A stretch of 64,000 bases of DNA, from NCBI GenBank assembly GCA_947561585.1, contig CANNZV010001430.1, positions 91,079-155,078 on the forward strand, written 5' to 3'. Each line of letters opens with the position of its first letter. The first letter of the stretch is position 1. A program made the position numbers and the translations under genes. The notes below the pieces were generated by a model. That model was given only the letters and a program-made list of their open reading frames with translations. It was not told where the DNA came from and ran no database searches. The stretch comes from Caprella mutica (Eukaryota > Arthropoda > Malacostraca > Amphipoda > Caprellidae). Positions 47,400 through 58,174 of the stretch are shown one piece after another.

Positions 47400-47720
47400 G
47401 TTAGTGTGCTATCTGGCAGTTTTAAATGATTAAATAGTGTGCTGACAGTCAGCTTTGAATGATTAGTGTGCTATATGACACCTTTGAATGATCTGTGTGT
47501 GGTATCTGGCAGCTTCCGATAAATTAAGAGTTTTCATACAGCTTTGAATGATCAGTGTGGTATCTGGCAGCTTCCGATAAATTAAGAGTTTTCATACAGC
47601 TTTGAATGATCAGTGTGGTATCTGGCAGCTTCCGATAAATTAAGAGTTTTCATACAGCTTTGAATGATTAGCATGCTATTAGACAGCTCTGTATGATTAG
47701 TGTGCTATCTAACAGCTTTG
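47400..47720. repeat. Minisatellite, 58-bp unit plus degenerate edges
   Basis: AAATTAAGAGTTTTCATACAGC starts at 47521, 47579 and 47637, each preceded by GTGTGGTATCTGGCAGCTTCC. The flanks carry shorter diverged pieces (TTAGTGTGCTATCTGGCAG, TTTGAATGAT) on both sides. Confidence 0.88.
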
Positions 47721-48474
47721 CCGCAGTATGATGTCATCACCCGGTAAACTGATGTTCAGTATTTCAAGCGTTAAATTCCTCGGTAAAATATTACCCTTTC
47801 ATTTGCGAGTAGAAGTTAGTAATTAGCAGAAAGGTTGTGCGGTGATAATTTAAACCAGAACTAAATCTATATTTCAGCAATCTGGTGACATATGGCAACA
47901 GTTTGACAATTACCAAAATGTAGGTAGAATATTTTTCTTACGTGTCCGATAATATGGTACTGTCCGATAACGCAGAACTTACACCGATGGCTAATTTCTT
48001 TAAAATATGGAGTGAAAAAAAGTAAGGAGATAAAACTTCAATTGATATTTTATTGGGGAAAGTTCTGCTGCAAATTGTTCGGTTATTGAAAATAGTTTAT
48101 TTTGTTAGAATAGGATCCTCATTTTCCAAAGACTGAACTATTTTGTGGGTCCTTTTGCTATGGTGTGGAGTTTTGGTTCTAGGTTGGCTATAGGTTAGGG
48201 CAGGGATGATGAAGTGGACACTCTCGTTCCGACGTTCTCTATTGCAAAAACAAACGATACAGAAGTGAACTTCATGAAAAGAATACAAAAGAGTAATGTC
48301 TAAGCTGAACACTTGCTATACATAAGAACTTGAAGGAAGTTGAAGCTAACGGTAGGTAACGCTACCATCGCGTGGAACGCCTATTCAAGACTGGACAAGA
48401 ATTAGCCTGAGCCAACTGTATTTATAATTTTAACAGGGTTTTTTATAATATCACTGAACCTTGGATATTTCGGG
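47721..48474. other. No feature recognised
   Basis: Somewhat less AT-rich around 48100-48420. The 71-codon minus-strand frame at 48097-48312 has no recognised domain. Confidence 0.4.
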
Positions 48475-48690
48475 GCATGAGCGGAAAGAATCCCCACGGA
48501 CAAAATCCAACGGATAAAACAACTACTGTACAAAATGATTAACAGACAAAACGCCAAACAGATAAAATGCCTAGCAGATAAAATGCCTAACAGACAAAAT
48601 TCCTAACATAAATATCGAGTAACAGAAAGAGGGCCAAACGAAAAACTTGCCCACATTACTAAATGTCTTGAGGACAAAATTTGTAATGTA
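48475..48690. repeat. Degenerate 15-bp-unit array (ACGGACAAAATCC theme)
   Basis: More than ten short units alternate a C-rich or CGGA core with (G/C)A(C/T)AAAAT: ACGGACAAAATCCA, ACGGATAAAACAAC, AACAGACAAAACGCC, AACAGATAAAATGCC and so on. The spacing is about 15 bp. It shares period and motif with the array at 50490-51495. Confidence 0.75.
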
Positions 48691-49006
48691 CAAAATATAT
48701 TTGTTAAGAATGTATAAATAGTAGAATAATGACGAGAAAATTTAGTCCCCAGAATGCTTTCTTTCTTCCCAAATCCCCAGCGTGTTTTCCTTCCATCATC
48801 AGGCTGTGGAGGGGCACCAGCTGCATTCCCCTCGTCTATCGGGTATCAAAGCTGTAAATGAGGGGAAAAGATGACACGGATTGAGGACTGGAAGTTGTTT
48901 GTATTTCATAGGTTTTGTAGTTAGGGAAGATTGGGAGGAGGAGTGCGATGAGGAGTGTATTTGATCAAAACAACATTTTATCCCTTAACGAAGAAGAAAA
49001 ATTAAT

Positions 49007-49445
49007 AATATAGTGGAAACCTGACTAGTGACCAATCATCGTGAAAACTAACCGTTCATGCCGGTTGTATAGATTTAATATATCAAAATATTACACAGCT
49101 AATATCTCACAATAACTTGATTATGCAGATCTTGAATCGAATTTTCTTGTTTATGCTAAATTGTAATTTTATGTTGAAGTCAATTTCATTCCGGCATTTT
49201 CCAACGGCAGTTAACGTCAAAATAGAATAAAAACTTGACGAAGAGCAAACATAAATAATATAGGGGAATACTAACCAGTGACTAATAATCGTATAAACTA
49301 AGCGTTCAAGCGAATTGTATAGACGGCTAATATCTCACACTAACTTGATCATACCGTTTAATATATCGATTCTAATTATTTTCTAATTAATTGTAATTTT
49401 ATCTTGAAGTTAATTTCATTCCTGCATTTTTGCGGCAGCTACATT
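49007..49445 (+). repeat. Diverged direct duplication, two units of about 200-220 bp
   Basis: Units 49007-49227 and 49247-49445 share AATATAG(T/G)GGAA, CTAGTGACCAATCATCGT-like, GCTAATATCTCACA, TAACTTGAT, AATTGTAATTTTAT, TGAAGT(C/T)AATTTCATTCC and GCATTTT. The second unit lacks one internal stretch. Non-coding. Confidence 0.8.
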
Positions 49446-49929
49446 TAAAGGTTCAAATATTGTTTATAGCGGGATATTTATTGTCGATAAATATTTCACT
49501 TAAGTTACAGGAGAAATATTACTTTTACCAAATTGAATGATTATATACAGAGTACAGACATATTGTAATAATGTGATCATGAAATTATAGATTATCAACC
49601 AGAAGAAAAGCCTATAAAGGAGGATATTCTGAAATATGAACTGTCCTGAAACTGAATGTAAAGTGATCAAGAGCACATGAGGATTATAAACAGAGCTTTT
49701 CATTCAGCTTATGGAAGCCTCAAAGTAATATGGTTTGTTTGCTTCTCTAACTTACAAAAAATTGTTATTGCTGGTTGCTGAGCAGTCACTGGAGAAAAAA
49801 TATAATCTTTTTCCTCTCTATTCAATGTTGCGCAGATTACTTCAACAACACATGTTAGTGTCGAAACAACCAGTTTAGAAATGAAAGATCTGAGATATAA
49901 GGAACAGAGATCATCATTGTAGTTATTGT
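49446..49929. other. AT-rich stretch, nothing recognised
   Basis: No gene or repeat could be supported. Confidence 0.4.
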
Positions 49930-50110
49930 TTCAAAAGGGACACATAGGGTCGCACATCAAAGGTTAGAAATTATAAGGTTACCATCACTAAGAATATTGT
50001 TTCAAGAAAAATATTTCTAGCGGATATTTTTTTAACGATATTTGTTTTGGGGTTACTTGCTCATTGATTGGCTATGGAGGTTGATCAATAAGTGTATCAA
50101 GGGGCGTGAT
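49930..50110 (+). mobile_element. Interspersed repeat family M2, left-half fragment
   Basis: It contains GGTTAGAAATT, TTACCATCACTAAGAATATTG, TAGCGGATA, GGTTACTTGCTCATTGATTGG, CTATGGAG and AATAAGTGTA in the M2 order. The match stops where the 122-bp repeat begins. Confidence 0.6.
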
Positions 50111-50111
50111 C

Positions 50112-50480
50112 AACTTAATAATTTGAAGAGTTTCCAACCAAAATGCCTGAAATTTGGTAGGACGATTTGTCCTTATCCAGGAATTAGTTTTGGAAATGAT
50201 CAGGTGAAATCTAAAGGTGAAGGTGAATAAATTGTAACTCAATAAATATTCAACCAAATTGCATGAAATTTTGTGGGATGATTGGCCAATGTCCAGGAAG
50301 CAACTGGTAAATTTTTTGGAGTGATCTGGCTGAAGATCAATGATTTCAATCATAACTCAATAATTCAAAAAGTATTCAACCAAATAGCCTCCATTTGGTG
50401 TAACGATTTGTCCTTTTACAGTAATCAGTAATTTGATTTGGAGAGCGATCTGGTCAAAGGTCAAAGTCAAGGTCATTAAT
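50112..50480. repeat. Degenerate tandem repeat, about 122-bp unit, 3 copies
   Basis: Each unit has TAACTCAATAA(T/A), ATTCAACCAAA, a CC/GC(C/A)T(G/C)(C/A)ATTTGGTG-like block, ATTTGTCCTT(A/T)T, CAGGAA or CAGTAATCAG, then TTTTGGAG-like sequence and GATC(A/T)GG(T/C). The third unit ends with AGGTCAAAGTCAAGGTCA (50458-50474). Confidence 0.65.
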
Positions 50481-50489
50481 AAGCGGTGG

Positions 50490-51495
50490 TGCAGGTACGC
50501 GAGTTCATGCACGGATATTTCGTCACCGAACATCTCGTTCACAGACATCTCATCCACGGACATTTCGTTCAACAGACATTTCAACCACGGACATTTAGTC
50601 CACGGACATTTCGTCCACGAAATGCTTTATTGTGTATTATATTTATTGTGTGCATTTATTTTATATGTATATTATATTTTTTTCAATATATTCTGCAATA
50701 TAAATGTATTTAACACTCTTAGTTGACGGTAATTAAAAATGTATGGTCTTTGCCTGAATTCTTATTGCAATCCTGTTGGCCGGCAAATAATAAAAGTGAA
50801 AACTTTATGCACTATTGGTTCAGAAATTAGTATTTTATACCAAAATATTTTTTACAGTGATTACCTAAATTACATACATAACAATATGCAGGTATATTTT
50901 TGGTATTCCGTTATATTATTTAAACATAAAAACGTCCATGTTATTGTATTATTTCATATTTTCGGACTTATACTTATATCTATAATAATAATTATTATTT
51001 ACCTCTATTGCAATTACTTTAATTCCTAAGTATCCACACATTTATTCTTGTTAGGACCCTGTTATTTCAGATCTGAATTTTAGATACTCATAATTCATTA
51101 ATCAATGCAGAATATTAAACGAAGTAAATATCTTAAAGATACAGTCAACTCGTTTAGCATATTTATTTTTATAACTGTAATCGATAGATAAACATTTTAT
51201 GTATTAATTCATATACGTCAAAAATCACTATTATATTATTGTATATTTGCACCTGCCTATTAATGTAATAGTGAAAAATAATATAAAATATATTCCATAA
51301 ACACTTTAAATACAAAATAAAGCCATTCGTGGACGAAATGTCCGTGGACGAAATGTCCGTGGACGAAATGTCCGTGAACGGAATGTCCGTGGACGAAATG
51401 TCCGTTGAACGAAATGTCCGTGGACAAGATGTCTGTGGACGAGATGTCCGTGGACAAAATGTCCGTGGACGAGATGTGCTAGGCCCACGCGCGTC
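50490..51495. mobile_element. Foldback-like element: inverted arms of 15-bp repeats
   Basis: The left arm (about 50490-50690) has about eight units of GGACATTTCGTCCAC and variants. The right arm (about 51265-51495) has about ten units in the complementary sense, GTGGACGAAATGTCC. Inside the arrays, similarity continues for about 80 bp (GAAATGCTTTATTGTG versus GAATGGCTTTATTTTG). The loop (50690-51265) is AT-rich with short frames only. Long inverted arms built from tandem modules are the hallmark of foldback elements. No transposase and no clear target duplication were seen. Confidence 0.65.
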
Positions 51496-52872
51496 ATCAA
51501 TTTACTAATATTTTGAAACGTTCATTATCAATAATTGACCTTAATCTATCCATAAGTTTTTAATATCATTAAGATCTGAGATTTATTTTGTCCGACAATT
51601 TTATAATCCAGAAGATGAAATCATTGTTATAACATTATTTTCAGACAAAAGGAACACAGACAATTGTCTCTTGAGGAATTTTCTGGTCTTCTTATTTTCT
51701 CTCTTGAAATCAAACCGTCCAAAGACAAACAATTATAGAGAGATTAAAAGAATTATTTTTTGAAAGATTGTCAGACTTCGCCTTGAAATATGGCTTTTCG
51801 AGACGTTATTTATGGTGTGTAAAAGTGAATTTTCAAACAGAATAATTAATAGATGGAGAACTATATTAACAAATTAACTGTGCTTATTTTTTTACATGTT
51901 AAAAAAATTATAGTTACCATTTGTACTCTGAAGCGAGTGTCACTTTCATCCGTAATTATAAGTGATTATGTTTTCTTACTTATAATCACACAGGATCTCA
52001 AACATAGTTTTGATAGGTGTGATTATGGTGAACATAGAGCATCGTGTTTGCTCGTTAAGAAGTTTTCCTTTACTTACCGCAGCTGAGGTTAACTTTGAAG
52101 ATTCCTAACGATCAAGTCCAGGTACTCCTTCATGTATCATATTACGCCTAGGATGTTTGAAGGAAATAGAGAGAGTTAAACCTTATAAAGAATGGAGGAA
52201 TATCCTCCTCTAGTTCATAGACCATTTTATGAATGAATTATTAGTTGAGTTCATTCCTAATATTAACGGTATGGTTTACTAAGAACATTGCATGAAATTT
52301 CAGTTTCAACTTAACTGCTGAATGGGGATGATAATAGGATTTCTCTTGTCAAGAAGTACAGGCGTCACTTAATATCCATTTTTTTGTAGAAAGATCCACC
52401 ATTTTTTTTTAGTAAAATGGTTCGATTCCATGAATTAGAAATTTGACTACTAAATATAAGTATTTTGTGATTTAATCTGGTTTAAAATTATTGAGCTCGT
52501 TGATAGACACGTGATGAGATTATCATACTGGTATAATACCAGGTTGATTAGACTACAAAGTTACCACTTCATGTATGATTACTGATTAGTGCTGGTATAT
52601 GATTGATTGAAACGTTCAGTGTCAGTTTTCTCCTCAAATCCAAGTTCTAATTAATACAAAAAATGATATGTATATTCTTATAGTAATTTAAATTTAACCC
52701 AGAGCATCAGTCATCTCGATTTTCTTTTCATTGTCTTTTGAAAAGTAAAAATTTGAATGTTGTTGATTATTCATTCATTATACGGATCTACATATAATAA
52801 ATAATCAATTGTAAAGTTTACTACCCTTCTATGTACTCTATTTTCCAAATAATTGCAATATATATTTATATT
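51496..52872. other. AT-rich stretch, nothing recognised
   Basis: No gene or shared repeat could be supported. The 77-codon frame at 51853 has no motif. Confidence 0.45.
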
Positions 52873-55800
52873 CTTTAGAGGAGAAGAAATTCCTTCAGGA
52901 ACTACGAGTGAGGGGTTGAGCTCCCTGAAGGGGTAGACCCAACCCTCTAAAACCTCTCCTTCGCGGCTGAGAGGATGCTGAAGGCTTTCCCTCTCTGGAT
53001 CGCAAGAGCCATTCTCTGTTGGAACCAGGCAGACTCCCTTGGATCGTTCGTTGTCTCAACAAGGCGTCTAATTATGGACTTCATGATTAAGAAGGTCGTA
53101 CTACCGTATGCTACTGTGGTCTCTATAGCATTTGGCTCAAATATGTAAGCATCTCCAAGGGCGGAGTATTTCTGACGCTTACGGTTCTCCGCAGCCCTGG
53201 CAGCTGATCTGGCCTCAACTGCGGAATCATTGAGGTGTGTCTCGCCAAATGTGTCGACACACGTGCATTCTTTAATCAGACTCTCTCCATTCATGTAAGG
53301 AAACACAGTAATACCATCTGGGCGTTTACCATCACCTCTGTCAAGCCCAAGAAGCTCAAGTACTGAAGGGAGTCCTGCTCTCTGCAAAGCCCGTTTTACC
53401 ACATCATTCATTGCTGCATGTCTTGAGTGACGCCCAGAACTGTACCTACAAGACAGGCCATGCAGTCCTCTGACATCCATCCCGCTACCATAGCGGCAAG
53501 AATGAGGTTCACAAACTCTGGCATCAACTCTGAGAGTAATGGCTACCCTCAGGACCTCTGGATCGAAATGTGTACTCAATGACGGATTGGGAATTGCGTT
53601 CAACCACACTCTAGTTTCTTTAAGAGATGCACATAACAATTGTGCCATTGCCACCTGATCAGTTCTAGCCAACATACTCTCCATAAATGAATGAGCCCGT
53701 GGTGTATCCCATTCTTTTTGACTAGACTCATGGACTGGTACCGGGAGACCAGCCTGTAAACCCTGCCTCCATGTTCCAATTGCATCCATGAGCTCTCCGG
53801 TATCGAATACATCAATATTAGAAAGAATAATTTAAACCAAATCACTCACAGAATACATTGAAGACTCAAAAGCAGGTAAGGCAATATCTCCAGCTCTCCT
53901 ACAACCCAGTTCACCAAGGCCAATCGGTAAAGTTGCCTGAAACCAAGAATCATCTGGCATCCTTACATTGGTCACACTAGCAACGGCAGATCTAAGTGAT
54001 TCATCGAAACAGCTGAGTTCGACTACGTGCTTGTAAGCTGGAGAAGCCCGCAGAACATATTGTAGCTTCGGAATGGAGAAAACATTTCTCAACAAAAAGA
54101 AGGCTTGATGGTTATCCACCACCCGCAATCAAGAGACCATGAGATCCAGATCTTCTTTCTTCCTTAAAATCTCCTCGGGGATACCCAAGTCACTTGAAGG
54201 CGCATCCAACAAGGTGCAATTGTCCTTATGAACCACTTTGATATTTGGAAGCACTGGCAGTATCATCGAGAATGGTCAGCTCACATTTCGCATCATTAAC
54301 TTCAAGTCCGATGGCACTCAACCATCTATCAAGGTTTTACGTCCTCCAAAACTCTCCCCGGTGTATCTCCCAGGGCTGCGTCGTCCAGATACCATACATT
54401 GAACTCTGACTCAACCCTGCAAGCCACCTCGTCAATTCCAAGAGCAAACATAGCCGGTCCAAAGGGGTCACCCTGCTGGATACCTGTCTCCGACCTCAGC
54501 ACCTCTTCACCAAAAACCAACCTGAAGGAGAAAATAAGCTTGCCAAAGGATTCTATATAGATATCTCTCCTCAGACAATTGAAAGCGTTTTTCATATCCA
54601 CCTTGAGAAACACCCTCCTATGGTTACAGTCATTCAGGTACCGTCTTGCAGAATTTGCGGCAGCTTCACAGCCACCCTTCGTAGAGAACCCAAGCTGAAC
54701 CGGTCTTAATTCAATACCAAGAGAGTGTGATAAGGGGGCGAACCAACCTTGGCAGCCAACCTACGCAAGGTATTACCAACTGCTATGGGTCTGATGCCAC
54801 CATCCTCTTTGGTTAAAACGCATAATGTGGCTTCATAGAAAGTTGACAAAGCTACATCAGGAACTATTCCTCTCAATATCGCATTCACAAAATCTGTCAG
54901 AGTGGTCAAAAGACGTACTCAGAACAACTGGGATTATGGGTTCAGGCAGCGTAGGTAGGGACCCAGTCTCTAAAAATTGGGCCACCTGCCGATTGATTTT
55001 GGTAGCAAGAGAAACCTTACGACCTTACCTACCGCCATCTGGGCACTGTAGCCCCCTGTTGCAGAAATTCATAAGCCATGTCCATGCTAATTGGGTCTTC
55101 TGCGTCAGAGCAACCTGCAATAACAGTTGGAGGGGTCCCGCCACAGCTATTACTGATCACTGGGAATCGTATTTAGGATACTCAACCTGCTACGACAGCC
55201 ACCAATATATGCCTCCAAATTCATCAGCTGATTGGGCCACTCCTGGGGGTCATCGATTGTACCCCGCCCTTGACACGCCACACAAACCCATCTTAATATA
55301 ATTGACGCCTGTGCCCTGGTCAGTTCCACACACGACATGTGGAACCATCCTGAACACAGTGCACATTTAACTCTTTTCTTCCGGTTATTGCTTGTGTCAC
55401 ATGAGCTACAGAGCACATCCTCACCCTCAATCATTAAAATAAATTAGCAGTCTGACTGGCCAAACAGAGCAAATGCCACCAGCACCCCTCAGCCGAAGTG
55501 CCCATGAGCATTTAGAGGTCAACAACATCCCTGCTCAGTGCTCTGGAACTCTTGCAGACATTCAGAGTTCACCAGACAGACCAACAATTCCTACCTCAGC
55601 TGTAACTTAAACTTCCTGCAACACAACTAAAGAAGGTTAACTTACCAGCTTACTACAGAATAAAAAAGGTTAAAAGAGATAAAAATCAAAGCAAACTGAC
55701 CATACAAACAACCTAAATAAAAGCACTAAAGAATGGTAGTAACGCTGCTAATTGCGCTGCATAAGGGATTAACAATTACAAAGTACAGTCAGAGCCAGCA

Positions 55801-55918
55801 AAGTACAGTCACCGGTCACTTGAAGGTGCTGACTAAGCGAATCACAGGTCTGATGCACGAGCTAATTAACAGAGGTGTTTAATAACAACAACCTCCTCTC
55901 ATCACTACTCAATAGATA
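52873..55918 (-). mobile_element. Non-LTR retrotransposon with restriction-like endonuclease, decayed
   Basis: Markedly GC-richer than its surroundings. Read on the minus strand it shows a 5' region (about 55918-55435, edge uncertain), a PHD finger, a reverse transcriptase, a thumb region, a restriction-like endonuclease and a short 3' UTR ending GAAGGAATTTCTTCTCC-TCTAAA. This domain order with the endonuclease at the C terminus places it among R2/NeSL/Hero/Utopia-type elements rather than L1/jockey types with an N-terminal AP endonuclease. The exact clade is not assigned. Confidence 0.85.
52947..55434 (-). pseudogene. PHD finger - reverse transcriptase - restriction-like endonuclease polyprotein, broken
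   Basis: An intact relative would nick target DNA and prime reverse transcription of its own RNA there. The N-terminal piece (55434-55150) has a perfect C4HC3 PHD pattern: C9, C12, C24, C27, H32, C35, C51, C54. Reverse transcriptase pieces follow: GGIRPIAVGNTLRRLAAK (about 54760), motif A KVDMKNAFN (54600), motif B GIQQGDPFGPA (54480), motif C WYLDDAALG (about 54385). The thumb (54128-53832) has DDSWFQATLP. The endonuclease (53789-52947) has RGLHGLSC, SRHAAMNDVVKRAL and KRPDG, then ECTCVDT. Frame changes lie near 54740, between 54330 and 54130, and near 53830. The segment before the reverse transcriptase looks shortened. One knuckle cysteine appears replaced by tyrosine (SCRYG) compared with relatives I recall. 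Not functional as it stands. Confidence 0.88.
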
Positions 55919-56226
55919 CCCGTAAGCGTCAGAAATACCCCGCCCTTGGAGATGCATACATATTTGAGCAAATTGCTATATAGACCACAGGAACGTACGG
56001 TAGTACGACCTCCTTAATCATGAAGTACATAGGTAGAAGCCTTGTTGAGACAACGAATGATCCAAGGGAGTCTGCTTGGTTCCAACAGCGAATGGCTCTT
56101 GCGATCCAGAGAGGGAATGCCTTCAGCATCCTCTCAGCCGCAAAGGAGAGGGGTTTTAGAGGGTTGGGTCCACCTCTTCAGGGAACTCAACCCTCACTCA
56201 TAGTTCCCGAAGGAATTTCCTCTTCT
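55919..56226 (+). mobile_element. 5'-truncated 3' end of the same retrotransposon family, inverted
   Basis: About 308 bp match the complement of 52873-53184, from CGTAAGCGTCAGAAATACCC through the coding end (ETTNDPRESAWFQQRMALAI) into the 3' UTR GAAGGAATTTCCTCTTCTG. A 2-bp insertion at the end (GAGAGGGGTTTTAG versus GAGAGGTTTTAG) removes the normal stop in this frame. Severe 5' truncation is usual for target-primed retrotransposons. With the neighbouring element it forms an inverted repeat with about 2.7 kb between arms. Confidence 0.88.
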
Positions 56227-56501
56227 GTAAATATTTTATTCTTCTTGTTTTTGATGGAGAAATATTGTCTTTAAAAAAAATATATATATATTATAATGCT
56301 TTATCGTTCATAATGCTCTATCAATGAAGTTAATAATATTATCGAAACATATAAATAAATATTTGACCTTAGATTAGCTTGTTTATGAATTCAGTGTACA
56401 TCCATTCACGTGATCATATTTATTATATATCATCACCATATACCACTGGCAATAACGCAATTCATTCTACTGAATATGACACTTTGAAGAGCTTCAATAT
56501 A

Positions 56502-56577
56502 TTCAATAAGTCGCTTGAATAATAAGTTATTTTCAATAAGTCGCTTGAATAATAAGTTATATTCAATAAGTCGCTTT
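56502..56577. repeat. Minisatellite, 30-bp unit, 2.5 copies
   Basis: TTCAATAAGTCGCTTGAATA begins at 56502, 56532 and 56562, separated by ATAAGTTAT(A/T). Confidence 0.85.
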
Positions 56578-58174
56578 ATTAGAGGACATCTAAAGGAAGT
56601 GACTAGACAAATCTATCATCTTAAAGAAAGATGAAAAATGTGACTCTGTAATTCGATATGTATGATTATGAGTGTTTTTATAATGTGTGAATAATGTCTT
56701 ATCTGCCTAACCAATATGATGTAATGGTATTTCAATTGTGTTCATTCATCTTTTTTTTTTGGTTAAAAAGAAGATATTTTTCCAATTGTATACTCCAGAG
56801 TCTCTATGAATAATAAAAGAGACATGGCCCATGCATTTAGTTATTCGTAAAAAAAAATGATAAAAAAATGCCTCATTTTTAATTCTTTCTGCTGTCATTC
56901 ATAAATAAAACTGATAATAATATAATAATTAGAAATTGGAATAGATGATTTTCTGATATAACTGATTATATTTTTTCTGAAAGTTAACCCTAGTAACCTA
57001 GCCGCTGGCTCAGGCTCGCCTTTCTTTATGGAAAATAATAATAACTTTGCTATTACTAATTAATAGGTACTACGGCATAAGTAGATTGCAATCTTATTTC
57101 CTATGCCACATGCTGTCGTTCACTCTATACTTACTCTCCTGTAACCAGATTACCCTATTAGATTTTCAGGTGGCTTCCTCTCAATTTAGTAATTTAATCT
57201 TATTAGCTTGGAGAGTTCTATGGCCTGGTATAGGATTACTTGGGATTTTATTTGCAGAAATTTGAGAAGCCTTTCCACCAACTTTAATAATTCATAGAAA
57301 AAATGGAAATTGATTTAATTTTTGCACTAACGTATTTAGGATGTAACCTTGCATGTGCTACAAAATGTCTTGAATTCGATGATAAATATACAGGTAGTGC
57401 GCATTATTTACCAAGTGGTTATTCTTCTACCTGAAAGAATAACCAATATTCAGTAAACGTTCTATCAGAATTAGATTCTATTATTTGTCATGAATTGGTG
57501 AACAATAAATTGATAATCTAAGTATTTTTCAATGTTTGATAAATTATTAGAGAAAAAAATGTGAAAGGAAGGTGAACTTTTGTACAGTCTGCATTGAAGA
57601 TATTTTTCCATCTATCAGAAGATGGAATTAATTTTCACATGTGGCATTTTCAAGTATAATAATTGGAAGTAATTAAGAATTAAATGACTATATGAACAGT
57701 TATTTCCACTGTCCTTTGCAATTAAATATATTTTAGTAAATTCTTAAATTATAATTCCTTTAATATTCGGACATGAGAGAGCTTATGTTTTTGTCTAAAC
57801 CATAAAGGTACTTGCATTATTTATTCTGTTTGGATACAGTAAAGGAATATCTATCTCGTTAATTCATCTGCCATCTATCTGTGAAGAATACGAATTGTCA
57901 TTGCGTAATTTCATCTGCTGTAAATCCAGACGAAAGCATATCTTTGAATCCCGTAACTACGAACAGAATTCGCAAGCAGTAACTTGAATGACTTTCAACT
58001 CTCAAATTTCTCTTTACTCTTCATCAACAAGTTGCAATCCATGTTGAAAAAGTCTCCGATATTTTATAGATAGGGTAGATGTTGAAATCTTTTTGATTTT
58101 TTGCTTGGCAAGCATAATCTTCTAGTTAGGAAAATGCAATATTTTCACATTGAACACAGTTTCGTAATCTCATC
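56578..58174. other. AT-rich stretch; possible organelle-like reading frame at 56990-57300
   Basis: No nuclear-type gene was recognised. The frame at 57047-57265 reads on past its TGA, if TGA is tryptophan, into EIWEAFPPTLMIHSKNGNW. This has the feel of a mitochondrial membrane protein, but I cannot match it to a specific gene. The rest is featureless. Confidence 0.3.

Noticed and set aside
50357..51500. Histidine-rich frames (FVHGHFVHGHF type)
   Set aside because: They translate the 15-bp foldback arms and appear in several frames and both orientations.
54825..55301. 158-codon plus-strand frame
   Set aside because: It is the antisense shadow of the retrotransposon, whose minus-strand translation carries recognisable PHD and reverse-transcriptase motifs.
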